Below are positions 40,801 through 45,193 of a stretch of 64,000 bases of DNA, one piece after another; the stretch's first letter is position 1; every line of letters starts with the position of its first letter. Made by a program: the position numbers and the translations under genes. The notes under the pieces are model-generated. The model saw only the letters and a list, made by a program, of their open reading frames with translations, did not search any database and was not told where the DNA came from. Location of the stretch: positions 1 to 64,000 of the forward strand of contig NZ_JAHOPH010000005.1 in assembly GCF_019798055.1 (NCBI RefSeq). The letters are read 5' to 3'. The stretch is from Salsipaludibacter albus (lineage in GTDB: Bacteria; Actinomycetota; Nitriliruptoria; Nitriliruptorales; Nitriliruptoraceae).

Positions 40801-43800
40801 GTCTCGAACAGGATGTAGGGCTCGGCGTCCAGCACGGACCACGCGTCACCGCCGTTGTGGTAGGCGTCGACGCCGCCCACGGCGGCGGTGAACAGCCCGC
40901 CCCCCAGCATCTGCGCCGTGTCCAGCCCGAAGCGCATCGCCCGCATCTCGGGCAGGCCGGGCAGGGTCGGGTCGAACCACCCCATGCCGAAGCTGATCCC
41001 CTCGGCGATCAGGCCCACCGCATCCGGGCTGAGCTCGGACGCCTGGATCTCGCCGTCCTCGGTGGACGGGTCGCAGGCCGTGTCGGCGTCGTCCTCGGCG
41101 ACGACGCACCCGTCCTGCCACCCGGCGTTGAACCCCAGGAAGACGCTGATGTCGGTGCCGCCGACCTGCATGGTCGAGACCTCGAGGTTGTACAGGACCC
41201 CGAAGTCGTGGCTGAAGGTCAGCACGTCGCCGACGATGTCGTCGCCGTCCTCGCCGGCGGCCAGCACGGGCACGAGGAAGGTGCCGTCGTCATCGACGAT
41301 GATGTCGAGCACGTCGCCGGCCCCGACGGCGTCGAAGGCGGCCCGCAGCGTCGACAGGCCGCCGCCGTCGACGAACGCGGTCAGTGCGGCGCGCAGCTCG
41401 TCGGGCAGCCCGGTCCAGATGTCCACCCGGGTGGTCGGGCCCTTCTCGAAGGCCACCGTCCCGGCCACCTGCACCACCTCGTCGATGGTGAAGCGGGCAC
41501 GGTCCACGGACGCGCCGATGCGCTGGTTGCCGTCGAAGGTGAACGCGACCGGTCCGCCGGGCGTGTCCACCACGTAGCCGGCGTCGCCGTAGGTGGTCGC
41601 GAAGTCGACGACCGGCGGCCCGAGTCCTCCGGGCCACGACGTCCCGTCGTTGACCGCGATGTCGATGCCCTCGGCGGTCAGCTCCACGGCGTCCCAACCG
41701 ACGAAGTCGAGGTTCTCGACGTGGCCGGCGAGCGAGGTGAACTTCAGCAGCCTGCGGTTGAGCAGGAGGTAGTCGGTGAGGCGCATCGACATCGTCAGCA
41801 GGGTCAGGTCGATCCCGTTGGCGAACAGCCCGATCGCGTCCGGGTCGAGCTCGCCCTCGTCGATCTCGCCGGAGACCCCGGTCGTGTCCGAGTCCGTCCA
41901 GGCGAAGTTCAGGCCGATGAACAGGGCGGCGTTGCTGATCGCGACCTCGAGCACCGAGACCGGCACGTTGAAGATCATCGACAGGTCGTTCGCCAGGTGC
42001 AGGTCATTCGCGTTCAGGCCGAGGTCGGCGAGCTCGTCCTGCGCGGGCAGCCCGTCGATCAGCTGGTTGGCGAAGTCGCCGACGCCCAGGTCGTCGGCGA
42101 TCGTCAACAGGTTGGCCGGCAGGCCGGTCGCGACGTCGACGACCTGCAGCCCGCCACTGCGCAGGGTCACGTCCCCGCGCAGGTACACGAACCCGCCGAG
42201 GTCGATCGTGGCGGTCGTGGTCGCGCCGATGACCGGGCCGGCCGCGTCCAGGGTCAGGCCGGCCATCGAGATCGACGCGGCCGACAAGTCCAGGAAGGTG
42301 TCGTCGCCGGCCCGCGCGTTGACCTCGATCGCCAGGTCGGCCGCGTCGATCGACAGGCCCGGCCCGACGAAGTCCGGGTCGCGGAGCGTGCCCTCGAACG
42401 TGTGCCAGGCGCTGCCCAGCGTGCTGATGACCACCAGCGCGAAGGCGCCCATCGCACCGGTCGCGCCGACCGGGTTGTCCAGCACCTCCGCTCCGACGAG
42501 GCCGATGACCGGGTCGCCGGCGAGGTCGTCGCCCGTGGCACTGGACACCGACAGGACGGTCGCCGCGCCCACCGGGATGTCGGTTGCCAGGTCGGCGTCG
42601 TCACGAGCCACGAGGTCGGTGCGCGACGAGGTCACGAAGTCCAGGTCACCGCTGACCGTCACGAAGCCCGCCGCCGACACCGACAGCTCGCCGTCGCGGT
42701 CGTCGATGCTGCCGGTGATGCCGGCGCCGCTGGCGAAGTCGAAGGCGTCGTCGGCCGTGTCCGCGCCGTGCAGGTGCTGGATGTCGACGAAGTCGAAGGT
42801 CCACAGTGGCGGCCCGAGGAGGTCGAGCAGGTCCGGCGTCGGGTCGTCCTGGGTCCAGCTCCCGGCGTCGATGCCGGTGATGTCCCACTGACCCGCGATG
42901 TCGTCGTCGAGCCACAGGGTGTCGCTGCCACCACCGCCACGGATGATCACGGCGACGCCCGCGAGGGCGGCCATGACCCCGGCGTCGATGGTCAGTGCGT
43001 CGGCCCCCTCGCCCAGGTCGATGGTCAGGCTGGTCGTGGGCACGGCGAAGACATGGTCCTCGACGGTGCCACTGGTCACGTCGAGCTTGAGGCCACCGGG
43101 GTCGAGTTGGAGGGTGGCGACGTCGGCAGTGTCGGCCAGGGTCAACGTGAGCTCGTCGGTCCCGGCCACGTCGACCGGCTCGAGGCCGGCGTAGGTGAAG
43201 GTCACCCCGTCGAGTGTCACGATGCCCGATTGTGGGCCCGTGGCCGTCGAACTGGCCGAACCGACCGACCGGCGGACGTCGAGGGTGTCGAACCCGCCAC
43301 TGCCGCCGTCCACGCTCCCGGTCAGCGAGCCGCCCTCGGCGATCGTGAAGGTGTCGTCGGTGTCGGCCGCCCCGACCAGGTGCTCGAAGGAGACGAAGAC
43401 CACGCCGGCGACGGTGCCGCCGTCCGGTCCCGAGACCGCCCAGTCGAGGTCAGCACCTGGCCCGACCAGGGTGTCGTCGCCTCCGCCACCGTCGACGGTG
43501 ACCCGGCGCGACGACGCACCGGACAGGACGAGGCGGTCGTCACCCGCCGAGCCCATGACGACCAGGTCGCGGTCCACGGGTGCGACGTCCACGCCGTCGG
43601 CGCCCACCAGGCCGACCGTGTCGCCGTCCAGGCGAAGTTCGGCGTCGAGGATGCCGTCGTCGACCGTGGCGGTCGCCACGGTCCCGTCGTCGGACCAGCG
43701 CGAGCTGGTCCCGGTCAGCGCGATCGTGGTCGGGCCGCCCGGGTCGTCGGAACCGAGGGTGAGCGTCGCGTCGTGGGTGCCGGGCGACCCGCCGGTGAAG

Positions 43801-45062
43801 GTGATCGTGAACTCGTGTGAGGCACCCGGGGCGAGCACACCCGGCGCGGTCGAGACGGTGAACGACCCGGTCGGGTCGTCCAGCGTCACCCCTGCCAGGT
43901 CGAGGTCGCCCGCACCGTCGTTGGTGACGACCAGCGAACCGGTGGCCGTCGCACCCGGCCGCACCCGGCCGAGATCGACCTCGGCGCGGTCGACCGACAG
44001 GGCCCCGGCGTCGTCCGCCACGGCGTCGTCGGCCGGCTCCACCGGCTCCTCGGCGGTCCCGTCCTCGCCTGTTGCTGTGCCGTCGGAATCGCCCTCGTCC
44101 GTGTCGGCCTCGTCGCCGGAGCCGTCGGTGTCGGCCTCCCCGTCGGCGGCATCGTCGGGGCCCCCGGGGGTGCCGTCGTCCGAGCCGTCGTCACCCTCCG
44201 GGGCACCGTCGTCCGTGGTGGTGCTCTCGGCGCTCGTGTCGGCGTCCTCTGACGTGGCAGCGTCGCCGTCGCCCGTCGCGCCCTCGTCGCGAGCGGCGTC
44301 ATCGTCATCACCCGACGCCCCACCCGACTCCTCGACCACCTCGTCGTCTGCCGTCGAGTCGTCGCCGGTCTCCTCCGTCCCGGACGCGTCGTCTGCGGAA
44401 TCCGACGTCCCGGCCGTGTCGGTCGGCGCCGGAGCCGGGACCCCGTGGACCTCGCCGACGTCCAGCGATGCCTCCATGAGGCCCGCGTCGTCGTGATCGT
44501 GTCCGGCGACGTGGCCCAGCTCGTGGCGCAGCACGGTCGCGAGGTCCATGCCATCGGCGCCCCAGCCGTGTCCGGCGGCCGTCGCATCGACCGTGATCGT
44601 GCTGCCCGACGTGGCCGCCAGTTGGTCGCCGGGCAGGTCCCCGACGGTGGCGGTCGCCCCCTCCACGGCGGCGTCGGGATCGGCCGCCTGCCAGTCGGCC
44701 CGGGCCGAGGCCAGCGCGTTCGCGAGGGTCGACGAGTCGAGTTCTGCCATGCCCTCGTCGTCGGCTGCGGCCACGGCCGCGACGACCAGGTCGGCGTCCG
44801 ATGGCGGGACCACCGTGGACCAGAACACCCGTGCCCGCTCGGCCACCCCGGCCAGCTCGGCCGGGCTGGGCGCACGCAGGGTCGGAGCGTTGAATGATTC
44901 CGGCGCGGCAGCCGGGGACGCGAGCCCGATCGGTCCGAGCAGGGGCAGCACGAGCAGGCCGGCGAACAATGCCAGCATCGCCCGGTGACCCCGACTCAGC
45001 CGTTCGATGACGTCCCCAGTCCAGATGATGACCGCCGCGGCCCCCCCGGCGGTCCCCACCAT
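22875..45062 (-). CDS. Giant secreted/surface protein (7,395 residues) with terminal matrixin-like motifs, tandem domain array and RTX repeats
   Basis: One uninterrupted frame of 22.2 kb. From the N-terminus: hydrophobic signal segment (residues 29-53); matrixin-like region with HELGHVAGHDHD (180-191) and Met196; acidic linker (210-352); choice-of-anchor-D/ASH-like beta domain (353-452); eight repeats of about 270 residues (930-3190); first RTX cluster (about 3690-3785); long degenerate beta-roll; three Calx-beta-like domains (about 5100-5600); second RTX block (about 6240-6965); the GEFNSY module; a second HELGHVLGLDHQ (7160-7171) with Met7176; and a membrane span followed by RRR near the C-terminus. 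It is probably exported by Sec, folded with calcium and anchored in the membrane as an adhesin or matrix protein. No LPxTG motif is seen. Protease activity is unproven. The start at 45062 lacks a Shine-Dalgarno sequence and is doubtful. Confidence 0.88.
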   Translation of the reverse strand: MVGTAGGAAAVIIWTGDVIERLSRGHRAMLALFAGLLVLPLLGPIGLASPAAAPESFNAPTLRAPSPAELAGVAERARVFWSTVVPPSDADLVVAAVAAADDEGMAELDSSTLANALASARADWQAADPDAAVEGATATVGDLPGDQLAATSGSTITVDATAAGHGWGADGMDLATVLRHELGHVAGHDHDDAGLMEASLDVGEVHGVPAPAPTDTAGTSDSADDASGTEETGDDSTADDEVVEESGGASGDDDDAARDEGATGDGDAATSEDADTSAESTTTDDGAPEGDDGSDDGTPGGPDDAADGEADTDGSGDEADTDEGDSDGTATGEDGTAEEPVEPADDAVADDAGALSVDRAEVDLGRVRPGATATGSLVVTNDGAGDLDLAGVTLDDPTGSFTVSTAPGVLAPGASHEFTITFTGGSPGTHDATLTLGSDDPGGPTTIALTGTSSRWSDDGTVATATVDDGILDAELRLDGDTVGLVGADGVDVAPVDRDLVVMGSAGDDRLVLSGASSRRVTVDGGGGDDTLVGPGADLDWAVSGPDGGTVAGVVFVSFEHLVGAADTDDTFTIAEGGSLTGSVDGGSGGFDTLDVRRSVGSASSTATGPQSGIVTLDGVTFTYAGLEPVDVAGTDELTLTLADTADVATLQLDPGGLKLDVTSGTVEDHVFAVPTTSLTIDLGEGADALTIDAGVMAALAGVAVIIRGGGGSDTLWLDDDIAGQWDITGIDAGSWTQDDPTPDLLDLLGPPLWTFDFVDIQHLHGADTADDAFDFASGAGITGSIDDRDGELSVSAAGFVTVSGDLDFVTSSRTDLVARDDADLATDIPVGAATVLSVSSATGDDLAGDPVIGLVGAEVLDNPVGATGAMGAFALVVISTLGSAWHTFEGTLRDPDFVGPGLSIDAADLAIEVNARAGDDTFLDLSAASISMAGLTLDAAGPVIGATTTATIDLGGFVYLRGDVTLRSGGLQVVDVATGLPANLLTIADDLGVGDFANQLIDGLPAQDELADLGLNANDLHLANDLSMIFNVPVSVLEVAISNAALFIGLNFAWTDSDTTGVSGEIDEGELDPDAIGLFANGIDLTLLTMSMRLTDYLLLNRRLLKFTSLAGHVENLDFVGWDAVELTAEGIDIAVNDGTSWPGGLGPPVVDFATTYGDAGYVVDTPGGPVAFTFDGNQRIGASVDRARFTIDEVVQVAGTVAFEKGPTTRVDIWTGLPDELRAALTAFVDGGGLSTLRAAFDAVGAGDVLDIIVDDDGTFLVPVLAAGEDGDDIVGDVLTFSHDFGVLYNLEVSTMQVGGTDISVFLGFNAGWQDGCVVAEDDADTACDPSTEDGEIQASELSPDAVGLIAEGISFGMGWFDPTLPGLPEMRAMRFGLDTAQMLGGGLFTAAVGGVDAYHNGGDAWSVLDAEPYILFETSFPAIDDDATTDTIDESTPAGFAVGTGDPDDPVLLDFEDPVTGFSADTVLLSVGEYLTITGRLTFEDGGSQSVTVATGLPSNLLDALAGNALGELPDELEAIATEIKDSIEALVNALSGDTETDIADDWKSISNVGVSFMKMSVTDGSIFVGYNPGFDGTVLVDSTSGLPYLAGDDGAGDDCAAGTARNNIIDACELSEDAVGLLVTEANFGMVVATPFLADVAGLDWVPTFTAIRFTVDEAALVGVPGVVATLEGIEIQVNDGDPWPGDLGPPVIDWATSFPGDGGDPGFELGNDVGSTVLLDYDGNQRIRVSVGNATLRLGEYLQIAGSVFFEKGPTTLVDVATGFSTEFRIGLMALFGSELPATFEAFRDAGVTLVQDALAGTGLYDEFEDWLELLPVLTCDPTDLAACKAEADGRLAFTPDFKYLLNAEAATLQVGGSDISLWAGFNGAWTDTGDDLIQVDELGDDAIGLHATGVSFGLGIFEPTLGSLPAIGDLFPDSMYGFEAFVEEAALLGGGLFTGALVGATVNAYGGESWGFGQGPATIDFTSSYPEVADDPSTTTVDEATPAGFRVDTGTEGFGNEPVHLTRKGTQFGISATRALATISGVATITGGFAFQEGESTRVTVATGLPTNLIDLIQAAADAPGSLGAAAQGLVDAAKDVIDDFLDLVGGGTAISDDYATITDLLVKILRGGITNGSLFLGVNSGIAATLVRRTGDDGEDCDGSLYLAADIDCNGMVDRDELGEDAIGLFATGAQMGFVVMTPALASFTGLDWIPTFQALKFHVDEVSLVGVPGITATFTDVDVYMNTAESWPGGLGPPVVDWATTFPAMTDDPTTPDDESDTNGDGVGGDPMGYAVATGEGNDPVWIDFDGNERIGLTIGRGLLQLGDFVWLSGTFGFEMGPAHIVQVATGFPADVATLAGDVFGDLLDALGTTPSYTDDGTEDGDVCDPITEDPCLRVVPDDGTAISDDLQYLHNVEVTSLEFGATDVTLFLGVAPGGLDAGDDLDLTRAEVEAADSVGFYGTGIDFGFAIFTPTGTGLDALSAIDGQLPRFYALSADADLLELVGVPGITLAAKQVRVEVNNSTGWPGGASALIGTPVIDFALSWPAVDDDAGTADVDESDRNGDGIVDDPAGYDVVTGGAPVWLTFDGNQRIGGGAELLVVGIAEFVHLRGSGYFELGPAYTVPVVPVVAEDVLEAALDTLGFAGDLLDVILGDEGDDGVRRKQVSFFTLGLADVYAFIGVGGPHWTTVDPDDLTTDIAFEAREGTGADCSADDDPDDGVSANEENPDCRFVANVEAVGIAVSDLDVALAIGTPTFVADPIRYITLRASVDVAELVGLSDVGEGITASLRGIQVEVNIATPLLSFVPVLPVIDWEQYATDSGCTASDLGADVVVVTETCQPFAIRTGALDDDGEDVVELLLYDGVKVRAAVRLVTLDIFGIMVVRGSLAFNLGPGGDVTLVDGSSVSDLVTMTLAGLDLYAFVGIGGPHWTTVDDVATNDLVFEPTDDAPAGTDCSADDDPTDGVTAAASNDDCQLVTNPDAIGFALSNLDFALFVGVGISTADAGVFLAAEVDLGALEVVGIPGLTASGTLGLQLNLGFALTSGGASMSGINFLSSFTYEDAGGVEQAGLAVDTGSDPMILAFDRTFLSIEAAGFLQIHDLARIDGLFALGLDFDAGNEELRLFALGEMTIGPDIGSSDPLVQIGAVGVIILNSQGVAADFGINLSLDVPLLELTVDARLIFNSTGFDQEMRLPDRLLEYMNGVGSTADCSTDDNPDCSIAGADSLVASVLASLVVCEGDPSDAEPACYRIDARAPRITSTVDGRIGADEGTIGALLRQDGYDDGDITWTACGGTDEDACGAYVVVVLAGDINIAGFATATGLGAVAVSGDRFELVLAVEFMLGVSETVGLSVDARAVASISSEGLQLSAQIDIDADLLSVFTLDLGGTLTIDTRAGHETFILATSGSVDVLSVIEMSGSVVIYVGGELGEDQWYVGASLSADFGPLELSASGFIASWGSFKFTLTGRVDLTIAGTGIEGRLTAHASYCLRSGGDTSKTCRDDLSNYYDRDNQVMEPLPAALLADLQALGQPQVDGSLPDGGRTFLASVEGSVKVKILGITLAGVEVEVSVSGALGSSVKVKARFTVETLFGDVTKTVTIATFTLPDRLINADIPPPNLAELQPDGTLLLNVGDRGNRRTVSPNATDEEYEVFLRCIDPDLDGPLPCVDHYVVSAFGRTEAHLASAVTDIEGRFGEGNDSLVVYPDVTAPVLAHGGTGDDRLAASGSGAATLYGEAGNDILIGGSANDTLVGGTADGCTADCNDDDFLDGQGGVDTMIGGDGDDVFFGYGSQLAGETLDPGLGYDSLEVVGALTSETIVLSLNDQGTTDTSDDDLELSYDGATPLVLTGLEYLLLRLQGSDDLTLTGAVDSVGLQDLVISSAPYQAQVLATQADRDECIASLGAGETEADCPTVGEEIVPETISEDTVTLNLLGTDDTVLVSGAMEAAPPTLSQGDGVFEVEVATPADVPTLRAEWIGHITFVVANTGLVVAAATPDHDTVTINTLGGADDIAVTSLLTDLTIDLGAGADEVVVGSAATCDAIAGTCSNPSGVVSTIDAPLDLDGGTGTDSLDVDDTSDTSGDTLLVTKTLLDGLDLHPDGIAYTGFATIDVRLGSGGDTIDVQGTSGVTTIEARGGNDIFNVSSDAGTNAGSLVDIDADLVLDGGTGTSDLATISDRADTTGDTGSLTNDTFTGYSNGDITYLALETLNLDLGSGDDRLTVVSVHGGVTTIDLGAGADDLALQSAPTGSTVTIHGEAGDDDVELGSLSVADDGGAIATGGTIANIDGVVTIDGDAPQASDRLWLDDTGNGGGTAGTITRSTITGFGMAGGVTYRDVEHLQVALGDGIDLVDVTSTNGPGNTDADSETDTTLLLGGGDDVVDVSSTGSPTGGTVNTILGALTIDGQGGSGAGAGDTVNVSDWADGADNTGELTSTLLTGLGMGADGITYAGLEYLNIRLGTGNDTFVVHSTHAGETGLWTRAGNDTVDVGGSDQTIDDVVGLLDVDMGTGDDDLTVNDQATATEQVGTVTASTVEGLGATIDANNTASDRVSVLTIEHGSYGDVVLTIDGNDATFALNATGAEVAAAIVAALGASPGEVLVSRTSLIRLDGTTFRITFTGALGGAAGHDLGAITVDTSGLVPLDAAVAIADRVVDGSTGRIAYTGVETLEVNLGSDTDHVELASTGAVTTINGWAGNDVLDVETIDHATEVFGGTGNDSLQVNLFAGTPDTNDIDADLTLNGGNDSDTFFVQLSSTDESFVTVDDSGSSGIDDLVVQGTDADDLGEGGDDQFLLRAELVALLNGFVDVETGWASAEFVFYGDGIENLVVRTLSGDDSVALDDTTVATTIDLGDGDDSVQVGQLFGEACLDGFDTGIPEGPGSDACFDPQFVPPFLLDTTQGMLSNGISESTTVNGGAGNDLMLVFRNRAVLTLNGEDGDDTFVIRTFIEEDSETQLVAGAGADTISYAMNAPVNVNGGDGYDRLYIIGTEADDVFVVTADGVYGGGRFIDFAAIELLAVDAVEGNDRIHVLSTDAAVAVEVYGGLGSDTIEVASNLVPTVIGEDGSTTYAPVYVPADDLVGHSALVVHEIEEGIGAGTTIDGVAAEVVDDDEAAVLLIESDGSTVVTERASGSTDDFVAWLTDTYQVRLTKRPDSKVRIDALTAILTNDQINSAFGPEFNVELSLTGADGTWDTRGIVLVFDETNWWLAQTIHVRAVIDTGREGDRTTAVRHTVEGYLDGVVAAGSTATTLLTVDTSAFLLDGVVRDLSGLTLVLRRAGGDEELYEIASNTAGSITVVGGFDDGIAPAALDTWEVRGVGEYDAVVLNDLFVRMLDDDVEEVVAVESGVGTTVSEDGTTIDSYQLGLTGTGTTEVEVTIDLPAGICVAVDGGAMQCDDVTVALTPGEVVTIVVTAVDDDIVEGFRFSTIRHLVAGGEVGVLVVGTIDDDTHPDDVQVIIEESDGATVVTEGVDEDTDGPVTTDSDSSAQVLDSYTIRLSGTLAAGETVTVTARSIPTLTQVDDGTDRITREAVQVELRFRPVGGGVWSAWALSHELVFTVANLATGFEVQLRAVQDDVVDGRILQATAEAPARVNRIQGALYVDGGPSTFGYPLANFTPVMLPGESSPDLRITPNSSYDVIEQSAVDTLVVHDEDDVADQSLDVTTASAQTSTLSDGFHDYLDSIGAAPDGNESVTVSRYALLGLGMGPRGIEYDGIEALDVLLGSGVDTVEVVTTHVGTTTIRGHDGDDVVTVREILGHTRILGGAGDDTVTVTDDAGTLESIDAQLLVSGEGGDDTVVVDDSGDDRSGAGDDDTGTLTQTSLVGFDMVSTTVDDLFSLELSADVTGFRIRIQAFRAAGTLDVDDPGVDIDQWVDITDAAIAALVAIGQTPYGDYRSYDGATVVDGLDGYLLAGLIQQALFPYLEPLPADGYIVNEDGTLALDEDLNRQWVLPDGSIDDDRYLKTGCGRLGTTGERDSRCANSVYVWESGERVGEPGSIRVLLVGFQGELAGLDVTFEVVAEHTAGQPTGTYATDLLRTDGITYDTLETLDIRLGDGHDRFNVRGTLATTTLLDTGPGDDVVYVSDAAASYADQGDTQVTGDEVEGFEGAIGSDPAEDLEELHERTLHGTVNYDDRTYVGTLDEVDGDLVIEVGTGSNTLAVSDHQSAVADTGFTISADTIAGLADGTITYGTTGGDVSGQGFWTRGADVGMFGRGITVHLGTGADVGTVESVLGGAIDDSPLQVLITTVYGNDGDDTIMVDAPDVAEARLVVYGDDGDDTVDGTDASLELIMFGEDGRDDLQGGSNDDVLFGDDGRVVLYRDVATDGLGAVYDVVLGGAPVDLPAAVVAGGSTLADADTYADDGVFETIDVLYTLYPQAAWTERDRADVVRGGAGDDVLLGGVDGDALDGQAGRDVVLGDRGILTRNLGGAAPTIRTLAGTTLAGGVTTTHRVDPLGTWRWTITLLDHDATIQAGDATRWGDDMAAGGAGHDLVFGQLGDDVLHGDGVLLTLAGGPWTIVAATDPSTDGDDHVEGNGGDDVVHGGLGRDSIIGGSSDLFGLVTRAMRPDGSDTIFGGNGDHATRNDTAAGLDNGRDADTIVGDNGNVFRIVTAAGGFATFTYVADVIPTVAVKLDYTPIGGAGYWFVADPADPATATWVVGTGTNIGAADTIHGESGDDVVHGMTGDDVLYGDAHDDDLYGGEGGDWISGGAGTDGIIGDEGYVLTARNGTAEPLHGRPATTEDEIAPSGDKLDTTIYATGRLRKTVELDIAITGATFTTFRMGANDILYGGWGNDFVHANEGDDFLSGAEAPDQVYGGADYFDDPFAFLDAVYGPDQYDAACGGCRDVLQHGFRPGEFRWYDENDPLARIEVEAAGGGTVWFLGDVVPENVAGGGDGDDRLFGDGGFDWLVGGTGADWMFGGWGDDLHDGDDDKTTNGGANDVVDTPDPSTSYADVSYGGAGRDILIGNSEDDRMFDWSGEFNSYWVPYNPFGRGPVTRSPAPHIEAFLLALGTAAGADITRCAGNTLCTGGRNGEPFGELGMVLQQDAAWGDQKGSPDDPQPGNKGGKKGLATTAAAADPVTTTLSSDDLDRLVAAAVATWRSAGVDVAVLEGLSVVLRDLDGASLGLADGATIELDTNAAGWGWHVGDGPVVEGSVDLLTVLLHELGHVLGLDHQDGGVMAAVLAPGVRWVLDAASVAPPAVDSSTSGTTLGTAAGLAGLSATRESVDALAATSSMSVQGSFAGGVTAGMAARDLRVMPKSRERQDRAGEVATVVATTATDATWTAGSGVGGATWQGAVRSPGATDTTSTGPVLAVAVGGDLSWVAGDAGLPPIVAVHAVAGSFDGWVVRAAAMPAVVEAVAVGTGASGTLAVVLTMVLLVGALLRRRTRPATGEVGSA
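22914..22986 (-). other. C-terminal membrane anchor of giant protein 1
   Basis: The last 35 residues contain a hydrophobic run (GTLAVVLTMVLLVGALL) followed by RRRTR and a short tail. This hydrophobic-plus-arginine layout resembles a sorting signal, but no LPxTG-like motif precedes it, so a plain membrane anchor is more likely. Confidence 0.7.
23480..23870 (-). other. C-terminal matrixin-like module of giant protein 1
   Basis: The segment reads LADGATIELDTNAAGWGW, then LLTVLLHELGHVLGLDHQDG with the zinc motif HExxHxxGxxH at residues 7160-7170 and a possible Met-turn at VM (7175-7176). It matches the N-terminal module in order and spacing (TITVDATAAGHGWG, then HELGH). Similar modules, often without demonstrated protease activity, end many giant bacterial surface proteins. 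Confidence 0.75.
23890..24170 (-). other. GEFNSY module, giant protein 1
   Basis: A segment of about 95 residues with GEFNSYWVPYNPFG, then RNGEPFGELGMVLQQD and DDPQPGNKGG. It directly follows the RTX block and has a clear counterpart at the same relative place in giant protein 2. Confidence 0.75.
24170..26340 (-). repeat. RTX-type (GGxGxDxxx) calcium-binding block, giant protein 1
   Basis: Dense nonapeptide-like repeats such as HGESGDDVVHGMTGDDVLYG, DDLYGGEGGDWISGGAGTDG and RLFGDGGFDWLVGGTGADWM. These are hemolysin-type calcium-binding repeats, which fold into a beta-roll when calcium is bound outside the cell. Spacer segments of 50-100 residues separate the clusters. Confidence 0.85.
28230..29900 (-). 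other. Three Calx-beta-like domains, giant protein 1
   Basis: Three consecutive segments start with I-x-E-S-D-G-x-T-V-V-T-E-like strands (about 29,740, 29,070 and 28,730), continue with YQVRLTKRP / YTIRLSG strands and end with DDD- or VRHTVEG-like edges. This matches Calx-beta domains, which bind calcium and stack in extracellular adhesins. Confidence 0.65.
29900..33700 (-). repeat. Degenerate beta-roll region, giant protein 1
   Basis: Over about 1,250 residues the pattern TTIDLGAGADDLALxS / LRLGSGGDTIDVQGTSG recurs irregularly every 60-110 residues, alternating with VTYxGLExLxVxLGxG strands. I read it as degenerate RTX-like or beta-solenoid sequence without a strict period. Confidence 0.55.
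33710..33985 (-). repeat. First RTX cluster, giant protein 1
   Basis: Contiguous GGTGDDRLAASGSG, YGEAGNDILIGGSANDTLVG and IGGDGDDVFFGYG repeats, about 90 residues. Calcium-binding nonapeptide type. Confidence 0.85.
35500..42270 (-). repeat. Eight-copy tandem protein domain array, giant protein 1
   Basis: About 2,250 residues are built from a unit of 240-280 residues. The landmark is [W-P-G-G]-x-G-P-P-V-[IV]-D-[WF]-A followed about 40 residues later by F-D-G-N-Q-R-I-G and then V-A-G-x-x-x-F-E-K-G-P-x-x-x-V and A-T-G-L-P. The D-[WF] landmark falls near 41,601, 40,798, 39,965, 39,150, 38,311, 37,470, 36,648 and 35,925, so the spacing is 720-840 bases. Copies diverge strongly at the DNA level, so the array is old. 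I do not recognise a named family. Confidence 0.85.
43705..44005 (-). other. Choice-of-anchor-D (ASH/Hydin-like) domain, giant protein 1
   Basis: The segment reads VDLGRVRPGATATGSLVVTN, then GVLAPGASHEFTITFTGG and LTLGSDDPGGPTTIALTGTS. This is the immunoglobulin-like ASPM-SPD-2-Hydin pattern common in bacterial surface proteins. Confidence 0.75.
44006..44435 (-). other. Acidic low-complexity linker, giant protein 1
   Basis: About 143 residues consisting almost only of Asp, Glu, Ser, Thr, Gly and Ala. It is probably disordered and separates the N-terminal matrixin-like module from the rest. Confidence 0.85.
44440..44885 (-). other. N-terminal matrixin-like module, giant protein 1
   Basis: Residues about 60-207 hold TITVDATAAGHGWGADGMDL, then VLRHELGHVAGHDHDDAG with His180, Glu181, His184 and His190 in the metzincin pattern HExxHxxGxxH, and Met196 as a possible Met-turn. 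All catalytic and zinc-binding residues are present. The module is shorter than most secreted matrixins. Confidence 0.75.
44904..44978 (-). other. Signal/anchor segment of giant protein 1
   Basis: MLALFAGLLVLPLLGPIGLA, then SPAAA, preceded by the basic stretch RLSRGHR. This has the layout of a Sec signal peptide with a cut after the final AAA, although the N-terminal region before it is longer than usual. Confidence 0.7.
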
Positions 45063-45193
45063 GGAAGCGGTGACGCCGTGGCGGCGCGTGGGACGAGCGA
45101 CGAACGTGCATGGGACCGTGGTCCCACGCGAGATGCCGGAGACGTGCCATGCACGGCGTCCGAGGGTCGACGGAACAGCCCGACCGACCTCAT
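44996..45193 (-). CDS. Possible 65-residue leader ORF overlapping the giant-gene start
   Basis: An ATG at 45193 is preceded by AGGAAGG seven bases upstream, the best ribosome-binding site near the giant gene. It opens a 65-codon frame starting MRSVGLFRRPSDAV and ending at 44996, in a different frame from the giant gene and overlapping its annotated start by 67 bases. The product has no hydrophobic segment or known motif. It may be a translated leader that couples to the giant gene, or the true start if a frameshift (biological or sequencing error) joins the frames. It could also be an accident of sequence. Confidence 0.4.
   Translation of the reverse strand: MRSVGLFRRPSDAVHGTSPASRVGPRSHARSSLVPRAATASPLPWWGPPGGPRRSSSGLGTSSNG

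Noticed and set aside
23553-43820. Plus-strand open frames of 4,761 and 1,988 codons as real giant genes
   Set aside because: Their translations are monotonous Val/Gln/Arg/His/Asp sequence without motifs, signal peptides or ribosome-binding sites, and mirror the codon structure of the minus-strand giants, which carry clear domains.
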